This document shows, piece after piece, positions 51,622-61,807 of a DNA stretch of 64,000 nucleotides. The notes beneath the pieces were generated by a model. That model had not been told where the DNA came from. It saw nothing but the letters and a program-made list of their open reading frames with translations, and did no database searches. This DNA is from Jacaranda mimosifolia (lineage: Eukaryota > Streptophyta > Magnoliopsida > Lamiales > Bignoniaceae): NCBI GenBank assembly GCA_018894105.1, contig CM032117.1:43820501-43884500 (forward strand), in the 5' to 3' direction. The position numbers and the translations under genes were made by a program. Positions within the stretch are counted from its first letter, which is position 1; every line of letters begins with the position of its first letter.

Positions 51622-51982
51622 GATCTTTCATTAAGGTTTTGTTTAGGTGGAGATGGATTCTTTCTAGGATGCCTAGGCTCAGATGCATGCGTTCAAGCCT
51701 TTCCCCTAGTCGATTGGATAAACCAGAATTTGATTCCACATCACTTTGATTGACTTTAAGAATAATTTTAGTACCTTTTGTTTATGAAGCCTTCCAACGT
51801 TTGTCCTACTAGTCCATATATTCCTTTAGTACTAAATTTTTTCTCAAAAGCAATCAAAGAAAAATGGAATCAAATTCTAGTCAATCCAATCAACTTGGGG
51901 AGAGACTTGAACAGCATGCATCTAAGCTTAAGCATCCTAGAAAGAATCCATCTCTACCTAAACAAACCTTAATGAAAGATCC
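51622..51982. repeat. Inverted repeat inside the copia pol region
   Basis: 51622-51740 and 51864-51982 are inverted copies of each other, about 119 bp per arm with a 123-bp spacer. Shared text includes GATCTTTCATTAAGG, GATGGATTCTTTCTAGGATG and its complement. One arm is in reverse orientation relative to the other and does not belong to a normal copia pol. Confidence 0.8.
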
Positions 51983-52258
51983 CAAAGATAACCAGGCAGC
52001 ATCAACTCTTCAAAATCCTGTTGTTTTAAGGTAAGTTAAAGAAGAGAACTTGGAGCCTAAGGAGCATAACATTGCTGACCATGCTAAGGCATCGTCTAAA
52101 AAGTGTTGTAGCTTACTCGAGGTTTCATCCCCATACTTATATCCAATTATGCTCCAATGGAAGGAAATGAAATAATTTCTACACTTTCTTGCTCAAATGA
52201 CGACTGCAGCAACCAATGCATGCTCAAGAAGAAATCCTACAGATTATGTCGGATGTTA

Positions 52259-52435
52259 ATATATCCTACATAATATATCTTAACACTACCCTTCAAGTTG
52301 AGCATAGATGTTAATCATGTCCAACTTGTTACAAATATTGTCAATTCAGGTCCCATGCAATACCTTCATGAATATATCTCCTAACTGTTCTCCAGTTACC
52401 TTCTCTGAGCATAAAGATGATCTTTCCATTGCTCT
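52259..52435 (-). repeat. Reverse copy of the copia 3' end inside its pol
   Basis: Read on the minus strand this matches 55695-55866: the end of RNase H (GGAGAACAGTTAGGAGATAT), the AACATCTA segment, the polypurine tract region, and TGTTAAGATATATTATGTAGG of the LTR. The frame after it (about 52440) resumes ordinary copia pol. Confidence 0.8.
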
Positions 52436-52600
52436 TCATGAAGGTAAATGTATTTATACTTATCCTATTACATCATTTGTTTCTTATGATCATTTATCCT
52501 CTTCATCTTGATGTTTTGCCACATCCCTTGAGTTTATTTCTATTCCCAAAACTATTGCTGAGTATTATCCCACCCTAGCCAACGAGTTGCTTTAGAAGAG

Positions 52601-53523
52601 GAAATGGTGGCATTAGATGGTAATGGTACTTGGAAACTGGTGAATTTGCCAACGAATAAGAAAGGTATTAGTTGTAAATGGGTGTTCGCAGTGAAGCTTA
52701 ATCAAGATGGTTTTGTAGCTAGGTTAAAAGCTTGTCTTGTAGCCAAAGGATATGCTCAAACTTATGGGGTTGATTATTAAAATGCATTCTCCCTAGTGGC
52801 TAAGATTGCTTCTGTTCGCCTATTCATCTCTTTAGCTATCATTCATCATTAACCATTATACCAACTAGATATTAAAAATGCTTTTCTTCATGGTGAGCTT
52901 CAAGAGAAGGTCTATATGGAGCAACCACCTGACTCTGTTGCTCAGGGGGGGTCGAGAAAAGTGTGCAGACTTAGAAAATCACTTTATGGTTTGAAACAAA
53001 GTCCACGTGCTTGGTTTGGAAGATTTAGTGAAGCAATACTACAGTTTGGCATGCAAAGGAATAAGTGTGATCATACCGTATTCTTAGAAGCTGGTCTAAT
53101 CTTGCTAGTAGTATATGTTGATGATACTGTTATTACCGAAAGTGACTTTACAGGAATTTCATCTTTAGAATCTTTTCTCCAAACTCAGTTCCAAACAAAA
53201 GATTTAGGTTTGCTAAAGTATTTCTCAGGGATTGAAGTTACAAGATGTAAGAAAGCATCTTTCTATCTCAACGAATGTATATCCTTGATTTATTGGCAGA
53301 AATGGGCAAGTTAGGTGCTAAACCTTGCAGTGTACCAATGACTCCCAATCTCCAACTTACAGCAGAAGATGGGGAATTGTTTGAGGACCCTAAAAGGTAT
53401 AGGAGATTAGTTGGCAAGCTAAACTATTTCACTATGACTCGTCCTAATATTGCGTATTCAATTAGTATTTTGAGCCAATTTATGTCCTCTCCGACTATAG
53501 CTCATTGGGAAGCTCTGGGATAA
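52601..53523 (+). pseudogene. Copia reverse transcriptase
   Basis: The RT reads from GTWKLVNLP and CKWVFAVK through LDIKNAFLHGEL, RKSLYGLKQSPRAWF and an intact YVDD box (near 53118-53129) to LVGKLNYFTMTRPNIAYS. Two stops fall in the first third and a frame change near 53290. The family assignment is certain. The gene is not functional. Confidence 0.92.
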
Positions 53524-53813
53524 ATCTTGTGATACTTGAAGGGAGCATTTGGACGTGGTCTCCTATATAGTGATCACACACATTTAACTATTGAATGTTT
53601 CGCAGATGCTCATTAGGCAGGATCAAAAGCTAACAGATGATTAACCACAGGATATTATGTTTTTATTGGGGGAAATCTAATTTCATGGAAAAGTAAGAAG
53701 CAAAATGTCGCCCCTTGCTCTAGTGTTGAATCAAAATACAAAGCTACGGCATAATTTTTATGTGAGATAATGTGGATTTATCAAATGAAGTCGGTCTCAA
53801 AACCTCATTACCT

Positions 53814-55585
53814 ATACACTACCAAAAAAATGAGCTTTAGTGACCGATTGGTGACCGATTTTTGACCAATTAGTGATCAATTTAAATATAATATTTTAAA
53901 AAAATTAGTGACCGATTGGTGACCGAGCAGTGACCAAATTAATGACCGCAGAAAAGCGGTCACTAAATCGGTCACTAATTAGTGACCGGACTCTTTTTTC
54001 AGTCACTAATATTAGTGACCGCACAAAGTGGCCACTAATTCGGTCACTAATTAGTGACCGGACTAAGCGGTCACTAATTAGGTCAATAATTAGTGATCGA
54101 ATTAAGAGTTCGATCACTAATATTAATGACCGTATAAAGCGGTCACTAATTAATGACCACGTTTTTTAATTAATAAACGGTAACAAATATAAAATTTTAT
54201 TTTTTGCATATTCTTGTAATATGAGAGCATAAAATTTATGTAACACTTACATAAGTAATAAAATGTTGTGTTTGCTATTAGCATATGTATATATTTGATA
54301 ATAATATATGTATATATAAAAAATATAAAAATATACGCACATATACAAATATATAACCACTAAATATTTCTATATAATATCCATATAATTGAACATTAGT
54401 TTATTAATATATAAAAAGAAATAAGCAAGAGTGATATTCTTATACAAAGAAAAAAAAATTAGAATTAATTAATATATACACGTCAATAATATATATATAT
54501 ATATACATGTATTATGAGTAAATAAATACTTATAATATAATTAATAATATTATATATTAATTCGTATGTATAAGCATACATACATATTATCATTATATGT
54601 GTAAACTATGTATTACTATAAGTAGTAATAAATATTAGTATTTATTATAAACCATTTATTATATAAAAAAAGAAAAAAAAACTCTTTATCACTATACATA
54701 TTAGTATGTATATACTATTTTTAATATGTTTATAATATATTATGATAAAATATACCTAAAATTTAAAAGTAATAGTTATAAATAAATATTTATAATATAA
54801 TTAATAATATTATATATTAATTTGTATGTATAAGTATATATACATATTACCATATATATGTGCAAACTATTTACTACTATAAACGGTAATAAATATTAGT
54901 ATTTATTATATATAAAAAAAACTATTTATCAGTATGCATATTAGTATGTATATACTATTTTTAAAATGCTTATAATATATTATGATAAAATATACCTAAA
55001 ATTTAAAAGTAATAGTTATAAATAAAAAATACAGTGCATTATTATATTGAATAAATATCACACAAATATTAAATGAATAGTTGCTATTTTTGTTAAATTA
55101 TAAAATGAAAAATAATAGTAACTTATATATACGAATATTATAATTACTTTTTAACTTGTAAATATTATATATATTATATTGTTAAGACAAATGTATGAAA
55201 ATGTATGTGGTGCAGTGGTCAGTTACTCATTTGAGCATAGCAAAGGTCTTGAGTTCGAATCCAAAAGGAAGCAAAGTTGAAGAGAAATATTTTTGACTCA
55301 TTAAAATTAGTGACCGAAATATGCGGTCACTAATCGGTCACTGATCAGTGACCAAAGTAGTGACTGCCTAGTAACATACACAATTTTTAAAAAAAATTTT
55401 TTAAATAATTAGTGACCGTCATTTCGATCATTAATCAGTCACTAATCAGTGACCGATAAAAGTTAGTCACTAATTAGTGACCGAGACAAATTAGTGACGA
55501 GGGTTTTAATGACCAATCGGATCGATCACAAAACCTGTTAGTGACCGATTTTTCAGTCACTAATACCCTTTTTTTTGTAGTGACA
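53814..55585. mobile_element. Non-autonomous CACTA-type element nested in copia
   Basis: The body is 53817-55582 (1766 bp). Ends are CACTACCAAAAAAATGAGC and, reverse-complemented, CACTACAAAAAAAAGGG. The 3-bp flanks are ATA and ACA, with one mismatch. Both ends hold dense sub-terminal repeats of GTGACCG and CGGTCAC (about 53840-54160 and 55310-55560), as in CACTA elements. No transposase is present. The interior is AT-rich, with a two-unit 260-bp tandem duplication (from 54531 and 54791). Confidence 0.85.
55205..55290 (+). mobile_element. tRNA-like SINE head inside the CACTA element
   Basis: TGGTGCAGTGG (55208-55218) fits a pol III box A and GAGTTCGAATCC (55251-55262) fits box B, 32 bp apart. 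An acceptor-like segment lies between. The DNA after it is only A-rich and ends within about 40 bp, so a body or tail is short or lost. A folded tRNA gene is not evident. Confidence 0.55.
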
Positions 55586-55826
55586 AAATTGTGGTGTGAT
55601 AATCAAGCTGCCCTCCATATAGCCTCTAACCCAATATTTTTCGAATGAACTAAACATATTGAGTTGACTGTCACTTTATTCGTGAAAAAGACTCAACAAA
55701 AGATCATCTGTACTGGACACGTGAAAACTGGAGAACAATTAGGAGATATCTTCACAAAGGCATTGCACGGGACCCGAATTGACTATAATTGTGACAAGTT
55801 GGGCATGATTAACATCTAAGTTCCCA

Positions 55827-55838
55827 CTTGAGGGGAAG
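55827..55838 (+). other. Copia polypurine tract
   Basis: CTTGAGGGGAAG directly precedes the 3' LTR, as expected for the plus-strand primer. Confidence 0.85.
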
Positions 55839-56026
55839 TGTTAAGATATATTAAGTAGGATATATTTTAAGAGTTTGTTAGCATATAACTAGGACTTGAT
55901 AGGATAATTATTAGAGATTTTATAGCAATCTTATTTTACTATGACTCTTGTGTGTGTATATATATATATACTTGTCTTGTATCTTTTTTGATACATGAAT
56001 AAAGAGAGAGGTTCTTCAATTTAACA
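55839..56026 (+). repeat. Copia 3' LTR
   Basis: 188 bp from TGTTAAGATATATTAAG to CTTCAATTTAACA. It matches the 5' LTR along its full length with scattered substitutions and small indels around the TA/GT tract. Confidence 0.9.
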
Positions 56027-57463
56027 CTAGAAAGCATCGACTCATTCCTCTCCTGAAAAAATCCTAAACAGTAGGGCAAGAAAAGGATCACTAAGAAATT
56101 TCAATGCTCTTGACTCTTGTTCACTCTTCTTGGTAAGTATGGATTCCATATTTAAACTATAATTAAATATAAAAATTATTTAAATTGTATTTTTTGTAAC
56201 GTTTGTATTTTTAATACATATGATATTTGTGCAGTTGAAGTTGCCGTTGTTAGGTTTCGATTTTCAAATTCTAGGGTTAAAAGTTTTGCATCAGTTCGTT
56301 GACCTAATTCTGGTAATTTTATTTCAAATTTTTTTGTACGAAATTCAATGTATTTAGAATGTACCTATATAATTTACATTTATAGAATGTTTCTGGAATT
56401 TTATAAAAATCTTGAAAGTTTCATGCCAAATTGAATGGCGAGTTTGAATTATTTCTTTTTAAAAATTTATTTACCCATTGAAACGAAAGAATTTTTATTG
56501 AAATTTTTTATGAAGAAACTTTCATATGTTTAGAATATTAATATAAAATCTTAAACTCTCAAACCCTATAGTTATTTTTTTTAAAAATCTTCAAGTATAA
56601 CTGCCTTAGTGCTTGACGAGTTGGATCACTATCTTGAATTTGAGGGATTTGCAACCCATGATAACTGAAGTATCTTAATTTATTAATTTTTGTAAAATTA
56701 ATCTAAAATTTTTCTAGAATAATCCAGTAATATTAGAACCTAAAAGTTTTTATTTTATTTTTGAAATACGTTGATGTGTCATGATAGAAATCTTTCTACA
56801 GAGAATACCCATTTGTTTTCATGAGAACATTGTAATGCATTTTTCTCTTAGTTCCCAATTGAATTTCGAAAATCTTTCAACATTTAAACTATACATCAAT
56901 CTAAAGGTTTTTATAGAATTTGAATCACCTTTCATCCAAGACATATAGTAAAAGTTATAGTTTAAGCACAATCAAGGGTCACATAAAAAAATTTCCTAAA
57001 AACTGGACAGCTATTTTTGCACCATTGTTGTCTCTTGAACTCAATTTTTTACACACCCCAAAAACCTAAGCATGTATATTAGTCTCGAGACGTGAAACTC
57101 AATCCCAAATAAAAATATATCACTTATCTAAAATCATGATCTTAAATAAAAAAAACTCCAACATTCATAATAATTCAAATAATTCTAGCAACATAGAAAT
57201 TCAAAATGTTCAATATCCTTCTCTCAACTGGAAAATCATTAAAGGAGAAGAACTAATTTGCCAACACGGCAATAAAGCTAAAGATACTGCAAAATCCTAA
57301 GTCTAAAAGAAAATCTTCAATTCCGATTCTCGTCAGAAGCAGGTTCAACATCCTTACTAGGACTAAGGATTTAAGTATGCCAAAAGGAAGTTAGAGAAAA
57401 GAAAAGAGTGTGAGCAAAAGACTCAATGAGTGCCATGTGAGTTTATGAATTTGGCATGATTTG

Positions 57464-57720
57464 TGCAGTGAAAATATTTGAGAGTTTGTATAGTGAAAAT
57501 ATTCGAGGAATTGTATAGTGAAAATATTCAAGAGTTTGTACAATGAAAATATTCGAGAAATTGTGCAGTGAAAATACTCGAGAAAAACATAAGTGAATTT
57601 TTTTTTAAACAGTCAGACAGTAACAAATTAAGAATTTTATAAATAGTCAAGCCGTAACAAGTCAAGAATTTTATAAACAATTAAGGAGTAACAAGTCAAG
57701 AGTTTAATAAACAGTTTCCT
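57464..57720 (+). repeat. Two minisatellites in LTR copy 2
   Basis: Five 25-bp units of TTGT-CAGTGAAAATATTCGAG (57464-57588) are followed by three about 36-bp units containing AGTAACAAGTCAAGAATTTT (about 57612-57720). Copy 1 has only two and one of these units at the matching place (43150-43310). Confidence 0.8.
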
Positions 57721-58283
57721 AAACTAACAATTTAAATGTGATGACCAGACAATGTTTGTTGTAACCAATCAATCTTATGAATCCAATCGTAACAATTCGT
57801 GATCGCTCCGGGCAAGGTGTGACCTTACCAAAATAGTGCCCAAGCATCCTCGGGAATTCCTACAACCCACTTCAGTCACAAACGGCTTCTGTTGTGCGCT
57901 GGCGGGATTAGGCCATGGGGGTTGGGGTTCAACCAGCAAGCCTGCTACTGCCCGATGAAGTTCCTCGCACACCCAAACTAAGTTGGATCCAACTAACAAT
58001 AACAGTAACAATAGCGGTATCAGTAACAATAATCAGTTGATCATCGAATTTAATTGCTAATCTAGAAGCATTAAAATCATAAAGTGCATGTTTCCTTGTA
58101 TCGGGAAACAAAATAAATCATTTTTGTGTGCAGTGGAATACTATTATAGTGCAGTGTATATTGAAAAAAAATTTCATATCATGCATTACTATACATATAT
58201 CCTTCTGGGTTTTGAAAAGTAATATTATATAATAGTTATAGGTTTAAGCGCTCACAGTACTTATCAATAGGATCAATGGTCCC

Positions 58284-59815
58284 AAAACACCACTTTGTTC
58301 ATTTTGGAACCATAGAGTTCAGAATCCTCTACTAAACGGTCTCGATCTTCGAACAAATTTCGAAAAAAAGTTCTATGTTTGAGGACTGCTTTCAAGCAAT
58401 TTGCTACTATAGCTATCATCATTTTTATCATTGCCATGTGCACCCTTCTTATCCTCACTTTTTTTTCCTTAAAGAATTTCTTGAAAAATCCTTCCTTTTC
58501 ATCATCTTCAATAGATTTAGACAAAACTCTTTCCTTTAAATCATGTTTACCATCTCGAAATAATCGCCTGAAAAACCATTAGTGCTTGAGCTAACCTCAT
58601 CATCATCATCATCATCTTTCCCACTCAAAAACCTTTGGGAAAACCCATCTTTCTCCAACTCCTCATCATGCTTATCCATTGACTTCCTCACATCATCATC
58701 TTTACTATCCTTTAACAACCACTTAAAAAAAATCCATCATCCTTTTCAGACTCATGTTCTTCCTTATACACTGATTTCCTAAATAGCAGAGCATCCCGTA
58801 CCCTGGGACCCGGAATAAACTTCTTAAAAAATTTATTAGTCTCCTCTGGTGATCCCATCACGTTACCACCATCATCGTGCATAGTGGAGTTCCTTGGTGA
58901 GGGCGAAAAGGAAAATGACCTAGGCACCAACGTGCTACTCGGAGGTGATGAAGTCAATGACAATAACTACTGCTTTGATGACAACAACTTGTTCAGTGCC
59001 TAATTCTTACCAAGCGGACTACCACTGCTTCTATTGTCATTATTACTATATGACATAAAACTAATAATATGCGGTAGAGCCGTTGAGGTTTAATCAAAGG
59101 AGGTCATTTGGTGGCAAACTCACACTTCTCCTAAATCCTACTAATCCATCGCTATCATCTACATCTTCCAACTCCGCCATTAAAAACCAATGGACTTTCA
59201 ATGCAATTTTCAGCGACTTTGAGCAAACAACAATTACAAACTTGTCTAATGAGGGGCTAGGCTTGTGAATTAACATGTAGCAAATTTGAAACAAGTAGCT
59301 TTCGATGCTGGAGAGAGGAAGAGTATACATACAATTGCACAAGTAGTCTCGTACCCCAGTGTGAGCGTGCTTGTAGAGGTAGCTGACGGCGATCCATTCA
59401 CAGAAGGAAGAGTCAAAGAATCTAATTAACCACCCGCTTTCTCCAGTGCTTTCATTAATCGGAATCGTCCGGGTCACCTCGCGATGTGAGTCAGCCCAGT
59501 CTGCAAAGGCATGGGTCAATCCAAGTAGCCTGGCCATCATCAATTCCTGCTCATCCTAATCATGAAATTCCAATCCCAAAACCCCTAGTTTATAATTATA
59601 TTACTTTGTATGTATGTATATATGTATGTATATACACTGGAAATTGGAAATGTGAATACAAGGCCAATTGGTTTATGAACAATGCCGTGTGGTTGCCGAC
59701 GCCGGTTGGGTGTACTAACGTGCGTGGAGGGTGTTGTGAGGGGGGATTTGTATTTTTAAAACCAAAATTTATTGTGGGTGAAGTTTCGAGTGGGGTGAGT
59801 TAGCAACAACATAGG
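58284..59815 (-). pseudogene. PI4KB-like: Captured phosphatidylinositol 4-kinase beta fragment
   Basis: On the minus strand a leader (about 59815-59544) is followed by an open frame (59543-59094). It encodes the N-terminal region of plant PI4K-beta: GWLIRFFDSSFCEWIAVSYL, GVRDYLCNCMYTLPL, SYLFQICYM, HKPSPSLDKFVI and ALKVHWFLMAELED. A shift near 59110 moves the homology to another frame (EKCEFAT...PPLIKP) with stops. Later frames (58963-58712, 58718-58536, 58524-58273) hold FIPGPRVRDALLFRKS and acidic FFKKFFKE/GFSQRF modules, the plant-specific acidic repeat region, ending at RDRLVEDSELYGSKMNK. The catalytic domain is absent. Plant PI4K-beta acts with RabA4 at the trans-Golgi network. This copy cannot encode a kinase. 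No intron-like gaps were obvious, suggesting a cDNA origin, but that is inference. Confidence 0.85.
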
Positions 59816-59861
59816 CACATTTTTATTTTTTTTTTAATTTCATTAGGCTTTTGTTTTTAGG

Positions 59862-59878
59862 AACTATATTTATGTGAA
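59862..59878 (-). promoter_or_regulatory. TATA-like box of LTR copy 2
   Basis: CACATAAATATAG on the minus strand lies some 50 bp before the start of the captured kinase leader. Copy 1 has TTATTTATAT at the comparable place. Confidence 0.4.
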
Positions 59879-61807
59879 AAAAGTGGTTTAGTTTAAGTAG
59901 GACTCTAATCAATTTCCTTCTAAGACTAGGTCCACTAGGATAATCCCATTATAATTCTAGTATCTCTATTGTTAATTCCTAGAATTCAATAATTCAACTC
60001 CTTGTATTAATATAATATTAATTCAAGTAGAATTATAATTTATACTCTCCAAAATATAAAGTATCTACAATACATATAATATTAATTATCACTATTTGAT
60101 CATAAGATAATTAAATATTATTTATATGTATTATATATGTAAATATATATTTCCAAAATTATTGCTCATGCCTTACTACAATTTTAATTGAAATAGTAAA
60201 TAAAATAAAATAAGGTATAATAATCGATTCAATACGAAATAAAATTTTGGGGCATTACAGTTTTTCTCTCTCATATTAGCCAATTTAGGATGTGAAGTCA
60301 ACATAAAAGTTTTAATACTCTTTCTAGACTTTCTAATGCCGAAGAATCGAGTCAATCGGATATCTGAAAAGAAAGTTATGAGCAAATCAACAAAATATGT
60401 ACGAAAGAACAAATTTTTGATAAGTTTTGTCAGTACGTATGTACTGTGCTAACGACATATATTAACTCCTAAGAATTGACCCACCCCTAAAATATTTAAA
60501 TAGAATATAAATATATTTATTCTTGGAAATATAGTGTTATAATTAGTCTACTAAGTTCTCTCATACGTCACTCTAATGTTATAGAAACTTTTTATTAGTA
60601 TTGATTTTAGAGTTTCATTGATCATTGTCACGATTTCTTGGATGAATTTGAGATCAGATTTCATGGATCAAATTAAAATGCTAATTGTATTAAATACTAC
60701 TTTTATGTCAACATGTGCTTTGGGACTTAAGAAGTTAAGGTCAACCCTTGATCCTATTGATAAGTATAGTGAGTGCCTAAACCTAAAAATATTATATGAT
60801 AATATGTTTCAAAACCCATAAGGATATATGCTATACTATAATTCACTCGTAACTTATTTTCAATTTACACTACAGTATAATTGCATTCCACTGCGCATGT
60901 AAATTTCTCTATTTTGTTCCATGATGTAAGAAAAACAGTTTCTTTTGGAGCCATGGTTATTATTTCATCATGTTTTTAGACTAGCAGTTAGATATTATGG
61001 TCGACATTGGTAACTGAATTTACTATTGATGATAATGTATGTTGGATCCAGCTTTATCTAGGTGTTTGAAGGACTTCATCGACATCAATGGGCTTGCCTG
61101 TTGAACCCTAAGCCCCCATGGCCCAATCCCCCTATTGAACAACAGATGCCATTTGTAGCTGAGATAAGTCGTAGGATTTCCCAAGGACCTAGCTCGGGCA
61201 CTGTTTAGTAAGGTCATGCATTGCCTGAAATGATAAGGGATTGCTACGATGGAAGTCATGTAGTTGATTGGCTATAGCAAACACTAATTTGATCATCACA
61301 TTTAAATGTTTGCATAATGAAAATGTTTATTGTCCTATTCTAGTTTTATTACCAATTATTGCATAACTGATTTGCACTTGTTTCTCTCGAACGATCATAA
61401 CTGAATATTATTTTGATCATGCTATAGTATTCACTAAGTTTTTTACTCATATTCCTGTATTTTAAATTTTCTTCTGGCAGACTTAGATCCTAGCCATAAT
61501 GAGGAAGTGGATCTCGCGTTTGATGGGAAATAGAGTTGAAAGCTTTTCTTTTTCTAATGTGGAATTAGAATTAGTTTTAGTATCATTACTATGTTGATAG
61601 ATTAGTTCTTTTTCTTTTCATGAGCTTTTAGTTGAAAACGGTGTATTGGTTATATTGAGTTTCTTATGTTTCGAGATTTATTTGGATTACTAGAAATATC
61701 TAAAGCTTTATTTATGATCATGGTTTTAATTGGCGACTCATGTGTTAGGATTGAATTTCATTCCTTGAGACTAGATTATATGGTTTGATTTGGGGCGTGA
61801 CATTTTA

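Larger units (their letters stand above)
53560..55825 (+). pseudogene. Copia RNase H, split by a CACTA element
   Basis: The first part, 53560-53816, carries CFADAH, GGNLISWKSKKQN and SSVESKYKA. The second part begins at 55583 with TKLWCDNQAALHIASNP and continues through HVKTGEQLGDIFTKALH. The gap is exactly the CACTA-type insert plus its 3-bp duplication. Stops occur in both halves. Confidence 0.88.
48405..56026 (+). mobile_element. Ty1/copia retrotransposon, degenerate, with nested CACTA insert
   Basis: Two LTRs of 183 and 188 bp, a primer-binding site, gag with zinc knuckle, protease, integrase, RT, RNase H and a polypurine tract occur in copia order (integrase before RT). The flanks are CTTAG on the left and CTAGA on the right, a possible but imperfect 5-bp duplication. 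Many stops, a changed protease active site and internal rearrangements make it inactive. The LTRs agree at roughly nine of ten positions by eye, so the insertion is old. Confidence 0.9.
57049..60259 (-). mobile_element. Solo-LTR-like element, copy 2, carrying a captured host gene
   Basis: In element orientation it starts at 60259 with TGTAATGCCCCAAAATTTTA and ends at 57049 with a degraded GGGGTGTGTAA. The flanks are ATTTT and GTTTT. Its first about 430 bp (60259-59830) match the start of copy 1, including an AATTATAA-GG-TTAT-C block. Its last about 1.2 kb (58283-57049) match the end of copy 1. Between them lies a PI4-kinase beta fragment instead of the usual LTR middle. It sits inside copy 3 in opposite orientation. 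It is 3211 bp against 2843 bp for copy 1. Confidence 0.8.
48104..61807 (+). mobile_element. Solo-LTR-like element, copy 3, split by two insertions
   Basis: The left end TGTAGTGTCCCATATTT begins at 48109 and the right end TTTGGGGCGTGACA finishes at 61802. TTTTA flanks both (48104-48108, 61803-61807). Removing the copia element (48405-56026) and LTR copy 2 (57049-60259) with one duplication each leaves about 2851 bp, against 2843 bp for copy 1. The parts 56880-57048 and 60260-61802 follow copy 1 (42100-43710) in order. The left 300 bp and 56027-56880 are more diverged. Confidence 0.75.

Noticed and set aside
53905..54169. Repetitive ORFs on both strands (RSLISDR-type peptides)
   Set aside because: They are translations of the CACTA sub-terminal GTGACCG repeats, not a protein family.
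55205..55275. Functional tRNA gene
   Set aside because: Only the box A and box B motifs fit. No paired acceptor stem or clear anticodon arm is evident.
57464..57588. Regular 25-bp repeats resembling a CRISPR array
   Set aside because: Units are head to tail with no spacers, in plant LTR DNA.
59486..59803. 105-codon plus-strand ORF
   Set aside because: It is antisense to the captured kinase leader and N-terminus, and nothing recognisable is encoded.
15300..59815. VPS15 and the PI4-kinase fragment as a phosphoinositide gene cluster
   Set aside because: The kinase piece is a decayed copy carried by a transposable element, so its presence on the same window is coincidence.
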